From contig CAJUGL010000011.1 of assembly GCA_910586515.1 (NCBI GenBank), positions 1-64,000 on the forward strand: a stretch of 64,000 nt of DNA, written 5' to 3'. The translations under genes were made by a program, and so were the position numbers. The notes beneath the pieces were generated by a model. The model was not told where the DNA came from and ran no database searches. It saw only the letters and a program-made list of their open reading frames with translations. This document shows, one piece after another, positions 60,301-64,000 of the stretch (the stretch's first letter is position 1; the number at the start of each line of letters is the position of its first letter). The DNA comes from an uncultured Acetatifactor sp. (GTDB lineage: Bacteria > Bacillota > Clostridia > Lachnospirales > Lachnospiraceae).

Positions 60301-62101
60301 CGGCATTGTGCGCCACCAGCACGCATCCCCGGCAGAATTCCAGGAACCTGGGCAGCACATCCTCTATCAGGGGCGCGTCAGTAACCATATCATCCCGGAT
60401 GCCTGTAAGCTTTTCTATCTCAAAAGGAATAGGCGTCTGGGGATTGACAAAAGCGGAAAAACGATCTTCCACCTTGCCTCCGCTGACTCTGACCGCTCCG
60501 ATCTCAATGATTCGATTGTTCACAGGAGAAAAGCCTGTGGTCTCAATGTCAAATACCACAAATTTTTCGTCCAGAGACTGGCCCCTGCCGCCTGTGACAA
60601 TTTCCTTCAAATCGTCTACCAAGTACGCCTCAACACCGTAAATTACCTTAAAAAAATCCTCTTTATCGGGCGGCGCTTCCCCCTTTTCCTTGCACTTCGC
60701 CTTACAGGCTTTCCACAAATCTTCCCACACATGGTAAGCATCCGTAAAGCCCTGAACTACGCCGTGATCCGTGACGGCAATGGCGCGATGCCCCCACTTG
60801 TAGGCTCGTTTCACAATATCTTTAGCCTCAGAAACACCGTCAAAATCACTCATTTTTGTATGACAATGCAGTTCCACGCGCTTATGCCTGGCCGTATCCA
60901 TCCTGGACGTGGTAAAATCCTGCACTTTTTTGATACCTGTCAACGAGCCTATGGTCAGCTCATGATCAAACTTATCCAGGGTTGCCACACCCTTGATCTT
61001 TACAAAATTGCCTGCCTTTAAACTGTCCAGCAGTTCTTTCACCTGTTCGTTTTTCGCAAAAAGTTTCACTGTCATGGTATCCGTAAAATCCGTCACGTCA
61101 AACATGACAATCGTTCTTTCGTTTCTTATCTGCCGGTTGTCCGTTTTGAGAACCTTGCCCCGGATAGTGACCTCCCCCATTTCTCCGATGATTTCATCTA
61201 TGGGTATAGCCTCGTCCTCAAAATCTCTGCCGTAGATCACATCCGGATTATCCGACTGCTTCAGAGAACGTGTAAAATCCCCGTTCCTGCGGAATTCTCC
61301 CCGCCGAAAATCTCCTTTCCGTTGGAACCCCTCCGCCTGCCTCGTGGCTCCCGCGCCTGCCGCGGCCTCCGGATTCCCGGCTGTTTTCGGATATTGTCCG
61401 CCGTTCTGAACAGAGCTTTCTTTTGCCCCCGTCCGGGAGGAATCTGTCCGGGGCCGGCTGCTTTTTCCGGAATCGGATACGGAGGAACTTTCCGAATCAT
61501 GACTCCCGCCGCGATTCGCCCGCATGCAGATCTCCTGGACCCGCATGCGGATTTTCAGTTCGTCGTCCTCGGCAAACTTCCCTGTCTGCGCCTCTTTATA
61601 GGCTGTCTCGATCTGTACCTCCAGACCGCAGCGCTCCACCAATATCTTCTCCAGAACCCGGATAAGCTCCGGCTCTCTGGCCCTGTTGGGCAGATTGTCC
61701 TCCATTGTGATCAGTATTTTCCCGGCCGCAGGGTATGTAATATCCGCCGTCCGAAAAGCATTGTATTCAATATAGCTGTACTGCTGCACTTCTTCCAGAA
61801 TACTCTCCCGATAGATTTCCATCAGATTCTCCGGCGTGTACTGAGCGGAAAGCGCAAAATGTTCAAATATCCGGACCGTCAGCGGCGCATTGGCAAAAAG
61901 CTGACGCTTAATCTCCTTTTCCGCGGCCCAGATATCCTTTTTCATAATCAGCCTGGTACTGAACAGATAAACGGATAGCCTGTCTCTTTTTTTGGTTGCG
62001 GATACGCGCTCTATCTTCGACTGTTCCAGCTTGTCATACAGATTTCCCTTTATCTCCAGAGTGGGAAAAACTTCAAAAAACGGCTTAAGCTTTGTCATCA
62101 T
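57344..62101 (-). CDS. polC: DNA polymerase III alpha subunit, PolC type
   Basis: PolC is the main replicative polymerase of low-GC Gram-positives, with built-in proofreading exonuclease. The start ATG 62101 overlaps the ispG stop (ATGA), giving 1585 residues, longer than Bacillus PolC (1437). The N-terminal region is followed by an OB-fold (VTIRGKVLKTDNRQIRNERT), PHP motif VELHCHTKMSDFDGVSEAKD, exonuclease motif KFVVFDIETTGFSPVNNR, a zinc-binding CYYVDFDSKEV...CPECG region, and polymerase sites KEPDIDLNFSGEY and the VRKGKGLKDDW region. Two low-complexity inserts (61258-61510 and 60130-60228) account for much of the extra length. Confidence 0.98.
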   Translation of the reverse strand: MMTKLKPFFEVFPTLEIKGNLYDKLEQSKIERVSATKKRDRLSVYLFSTRLIMKKDIWAAEKEIKRQLFANAPLTVRIFEHFALSAQYTPENLMEIYRESILEEVQQYSYIEYNAFRTADITYPAAGKILITMEDNLPNRAREPELIRVLEKILVERCGLEVQIETAYKEAQTGKFAEDDELKIRMRVQEICMRANRGGSHDSESSSVSDSGKSSRPRTDSSRTGAKESSVQNGGQYPKTAGNPEAAAGAGATRQAEGFQRKGDFRRGEFRRNGDFTRSLKQSDNPDVIYGRDFEDEAIPIDEIIGEMGEVTIRGKVLKTDNRQIRNERTIVMFDVTDFTDTMTVKLFAKNEQVKELLDSLKAGNFVKIKGVATLDKFDHELTIGSLTGIKKVQDFTTSRMDTARHKRVELHCHTKMSDFDGVSEAKDIVKRAYKWGHRAIAVTDHGVVQGFTDAYHVWEDLWKACKAKCKEKGEAPPDKEDFFKVIYGVEAYLVDDLKEIVTGGRGQSLDEKFVVFDIETTGFSPVNNRIIEIGAVRVSGGKVEDRFSAFVNPQTPIPFEIEKLTGIRDDMVTDAPLIEDVLPRFLEFCRGCVLVAHNAGFDMSFILENARRQGLSLADVSVGRLTGEESGAAAAGMMSEESGVPDAGGPGGSGECTYVDTVGIARVLLPDQAKHTLDAVAKTLNISLENHHRAVDDAECTAWIFLKFIQMLKDRGIHTLTELNALGAASADLVKKLPTYHAIILAKNDLGRINLYKLVTESHLTYYAGRHPRIPKSLVMKYRDGLILGSACEAGELYRALLDEQSEMQIARIVSFYDYLEIQPLGNNKFMIASDRIRSIHSMEDIQNINRRIVKLGEQFHKPVVGTCDVHFLDPEDEVYRRIIMAGRGFEDADDQAPLFLHTTDEMLEEFAYLGSEKAFEIVVKNTNLIADMVESIAPVRPDKCAPVIEDSDKKLTKICYDKAHEIYGPELPQIVEARLEKELHSIITNGFAVMYIIAQKLVWKSVEDGYLVGSRGSVGSSFVATMAGITEINPLSPHYYCSKCYYVDFDSKEVKAYAGKAGVDMPDKVCPECGEVLKKDGFDIPFETFLGFKGDKEPDIDLNFSGEYQSKAHKYTEVIFGAGQTYRAGTIATLADKTAFGYVKNYFEERGRHRRKSEMERLAMGVAGVRRSTGQHPGGIVVLPIGQDINSFTPVQHPANDMTTDIVTTHFDYHSIDHNLLKLDILGHDDPTMIRMLQDMTGRDPLTIPLDDRKVMSLFQNTDVLGIRPEQIGGTKLGALGIPEFGTDFAMQMLIDTKPQAFSDLVRIAGLSHGTDVWVGNAQDLIMSGTATISTAICTRDDIMVYLIQMGVESSLAFTIMESVRKGKGLKDDWITAMKECDVPDWYIASCKKIKYMFPKAHAAAYVMMAWRIAYCKINYPLAYYGAFFSIRAKAFSYELMCQGQTRLEATMADYKRRMDAAADKEAGAVPLTNREEAAYSDMRVVQEMYARGFEFAPIDIFTAQSRTFQIVGDKLMPSLNSIEGLGDKAADAIVEAVKNGPFISKDDFRERTKVSKTMVDLMGSLGLLGDLPESNQLSLFDF

Positions 62102-63150
62102 GTCCAATTATCCAACTCTTCCTTCAATGCTTCCAACAACTGCTCCTCCGGCACTTTGCGGATGATTTCTCCCTTCTTGAACAGAAGACCTTCCCCCTGG
62201 CCGCCCGCCACGCCCAGCTCCGCCTCCCTCGCCTCTCCCGGTCCGTTTACCGCGCAGCCCATCACTGCCACTTTGATTGCGAGAGGATAGTTCTCCGCAA
62301 GCTTTTCCACCCTGTTCGCCAGATCGATCAGATCAATCCGCGTTCTCCCGCAGGTGGGACAGGAAACTACCTCGATGCCGCCGCTGCGGAGTCCCAAAGT
62401 ACGAAGAATCAGCTTTGCCGATCTGATCTCCTCCACCGGATCTCCGGTGAGTGACACCCGGACAGTATCACCGATACCCTGATGCAGAATCAATCCGAGC
62501 CCCAAAGCCGATTTGATATTCCCGCTCAGCAGAGTGCCGGACTCCGTGATGCCTACATGAAGAGGATACTCTGTCCTTTCCGCCAGCAGTTCGTGCGCCC
62601 TTACGCACATCAGCACATCCGAGGACTTAATGCTGATGACAAGGTCAAAAAAACCAAGCTCCTCCATCATCCGCGCCTGACCCAGTGCGCTCTCAACCAG
62701 CCCTTCCGCCGTCACACCTCCGTATTTTTCCAACAGCCGTCTTTCCAGCGATCCTCCGTTGACCCCGATACGGATGGGAATGCCTCTGCCTGCCGCCGCA
62801 TCCGCCACCGCCTTAAGCTTTTCCGGGCCGCCGATATTCCCCGGATTAATGCGTATCTTGTCCGCGCCGTTTTCTATGGCGGCAATCGCCATCTTATAGT
62901 CAAAATGAATATCCGCCACCAACGGAATATGAATGCGGCGTTTAATTTCTCCCAATGCTTCGGCCGCCTCCCTGTCCGGCACCGTACAGCGGATAATTTC
63001 ACATCCCGCACGCTCCAGTTCCAAAATTTGCCCTACCGTGGCATCCACGTCCTGTGTTTTTGTATTTGTCATGGACTGGATGAGAACGGGATTGCCCCCG
63101 CCGATTTTCCTGCCGCCGATCTGTACTGTTTTTGTGTGCTCTCTGTGCAT
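62098..63150 (-). CDS. ispG: 4-hydroxy-3-methylbut-2-enyl diphosphate synthase (flavodoxin), IspG/GcpE
   Basis: IspG carries out the sixth step of the MEP isoprenoid pathway with a [4Fe-4S] cluster. The 350-residue protein has the N-terminal TIM-barrel start VQIGGRKIGGGNPVLIQSMT and the cluster Cys in EVVSCPTCGRTRID and MGCAVNGPGEA with a conserved Glu. The start has AAGGAGGT 4 bp upstream. It is coupled to polC by an ATGA overlap. The genes dxr and rseP, often before ispG in Firmicutes, are not next to it. A good promoter is found upstream. Confidence 0.97.
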   Translation of the reverse strand: MHREHTKTVQIGGRKIGGGNPVLIQSMTNTKTQDVDATVGQILELERAGCEIIRCTVPDREAAEALGEIKRRIHIPLVADIHFDYKMAIAAIENGADKIRINPGNIGGPEKLKAVADAAAGRGIPIRIGVNGGSLERRLLEKYGGVTAEGLVESALGQARMMEELGFFDLVISIKSSDVLMCVRAHELLAERTEYPLHVGITESGTLLSGNIKSALGLGLILHQGIGDTVRVSLTGDPVEEIRSAKLILRTLGLRSGGIEVVSCPTCGRTRIDLIDLANRVEKLAENYPLAIKVAVMGCAVNGPGEAREAELGVAGGQGEGLLFKKGEIIRKVPEEQLLEALKEELDNWT

Positions 63151-63235
63151 AAATACCTCCTTACCGCCAGACGGACCTGCCCGGGCCCCTGTACCCGGCC
63201 CGCTGCGCCCGTCCTGAACAAAACCTCATTGGAAA

Positions 63236-63264
63236 AGTATACCACAGACCCTTCCTCATGTCAG
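63236..63264 (-). promoter_or_regulatory. Promoter of the ispG-polC operon
   Basis: On the minus strand CTGACA (63264-63259) and TATACT (63241-63236) are 17 bp apart, and TG one base before the -10 makes it extended (TGGTATACT). The leader is about 80 nt and contains a G/C-rich inverted repeat near 63180-63200. Confidence 0.7.
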
Positions 63265-63302
63265 CCAAAAACAGTAAACCGGCTGTAAAAAATATCATCC
63301 CC

Positions 63303-63429
63303 GTTACTGTTCACAGGTGCTTCCGCGAAGTGTTTTCGTGCGCATTTTGCACCAAATTCACGAGTCAGCACTGCGCGAAATTGCTGTTTTTGCAATTTCT
63401 GTGCATCAGTTACTGTGAACGGAGTGAAC
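63303..63429. repeat. Dispersed palindrome family B, long copy
   Basis: Outer arms GTTCACAG (63309-63316) and CTGTGAAC (63413-63420) enclose about 96 bases with an inner perfect 8-bp hairpin GAAATTGC/GCAATTTC (63377-63399). The minus-strand end motif GTGAACAGTAACG is shared with 22589-22601. The element abuts the dprA stop codon (63430-63432). Confidence 0.65.
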
Positions 63430-64000
63430 TCATCCCCTGAGGCAGAAATGTCCCGGGCTGATCTGCAGAGCCAGTTCTTCCATACACAACTGCATCACAA
63501 AAGAAATAATCTGTTTTTCTTTATACCTGCCGCCCAGCGCCTGGCCAATCTCATCCAATGTTTTGGGAGAAAAATCAAGAACACCATATACCTGCGCCAG
63601 CTCTTCCGACAAATGCTCCGGCACAGCCTTTTCCTTCTTCTGCTCCGGGCTTGTCTTATGCACGTTTTTATGTTTTATTATATTTTTCTTTTTGTTTTCT
63701 CCCATCTGCAGAATCTCTTCAAATAAACTCTCCGGATTCAGAAAAACCCCCGCTCCCTGTCTGATCAGACGGTTGCAGCCGTCGCTGAGCCTGTCCGTCA
63801 CCCGCCCCGGCACTACATATACCTCCCTGCCCTGTTCCAGAGCCATGTCTACCGTGATCAGCGTGCCGCTCTTTATTCTCGCCTCCACCACCACTACAGC
63901 ATCCGCCATACCGCTGACTATGCGGTTCCTGGGCGGAAAGTTATGCGGCCGAGCGGGCGTTCCGCTGGGATAGGTAGACACTAAGGCCCCTTTCTCCGCC
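63430..64000 (-). CDS. dprA: DNA-processing protein DprA (C-terminal part, cut by window edge)
   Basis: DprA loads RecA on incoming single-stranded DNA. The visible 190 residues begin in the Rossmann core (AEKGALVSTYPSGTPARPHN, then FPPRNRIVSGMADAVVVVEA and KSGTLITVDMALEQGREVYV) and end in a winged-helix domain (TLDEIGQALGGRYKEKQIIS). The 5' part is beyond base 64000. The stop abuts a dispersed repeat. The dprA-topA-codY order known from Clostridia is interrupted here by ispG, polC and tRNA-Glu. Confidence 0.95.
   Translation of the reverse strand, partial: AEKGALVSTYPSGTPARPHNFPPRNRIVSGMADAVVVVEARIKSGTLITVDMALEQGREVYVVPGRVTDRLSDGCNRLIRQGAGVFLNPESLFEEILQMGENKKKNIIKHKNVHKTSPEQKKEKAVPEHLSEELAQVYGVLDFSPKTLDEIGQALGGRYKEKQIISFVMQLCMEELALQISPGHFCLRG

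Overview
The window looks like chromosomal DNA of a Gram-positive, motile, spore-forming Clostridia, most likely a gut Lachnospiraceae. This is inference from gene content and layout: CodY, PolC-type DNA polymerase, YqfC/YqfD sporulation proteins, MltG-like and DUF6115 proteins at the end of the motility operon, FliY with a CheC-like region, Uma2/Rpn nucleases, and a topA-codY-flgB order like that of Firmicutes. No species call is possible. Almost every gene lies on the minus strand; only the first 0.8 kb is coded on the plus strand.

Left edge (1-1.7 kb): the tail of an Rpn/PD-(D/E)XK-type protein and a complete Uma2 nuclease bracketed by two self-complementary palindromes, then an acetyltransferase whose last codons are supplied by a dispersed palindrome. 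1.8-8.7 kb: accessory metabolism, with a lipoprotein made of a propeller-like region fused to a solute-binding domain, a GH29 alpha-L-fucosidase, an M28 peptidase, a metallophosphatase and a coupled DUF4474 protein. 8.8-16.4 kb: a penicillin-binding D,D-carboxypeptidase, two anchored proteins of unknown function, two different FAD proteins three bases apart, and a MOP-superfamily flippase. 16.4-21 kb: ybeY, phoH, yqfD, yqfC and pdp.

21.2-53.5 kb: a fla/che cluster of about 36 genes read right to left, from flgB to an MltG-like gene. It encodes rod, hook, MS ring, C ring, export apparatus, stator, FlhF/FlhG, a PilZ protein, CheY, CheC, CheD, sigma-D, FapA and several lineage-specific proteins. 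A sigma-A-type promoter lies upstream of flgB. The cheB-cheA-cheW block that other Firmicutes carry between flhG and cheC is absent. In its place is a 198-bp gap with two stacked palindromes and a new promoter.

53.7-64 kb: codY and topA, each with a promoter, tRNA-Glu(CUC) with promoter and terminator, polC coupled to ispG, and the 3' part of dprA cut by the window edge.

The most interesting unexplained structure is two families of short dispersed palindromes that sit at or just after stop codons. Family A has an 8-nt loop flanked by an invariant or near-invariant core, with outer arms that change but stay complementary (four copies). Family B carries the end motif GTGAACAGTAACG (two clear copies and one variant). 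No CRISPR array, rRNA, insertion sequence, prophage or riboswitch was recognised.
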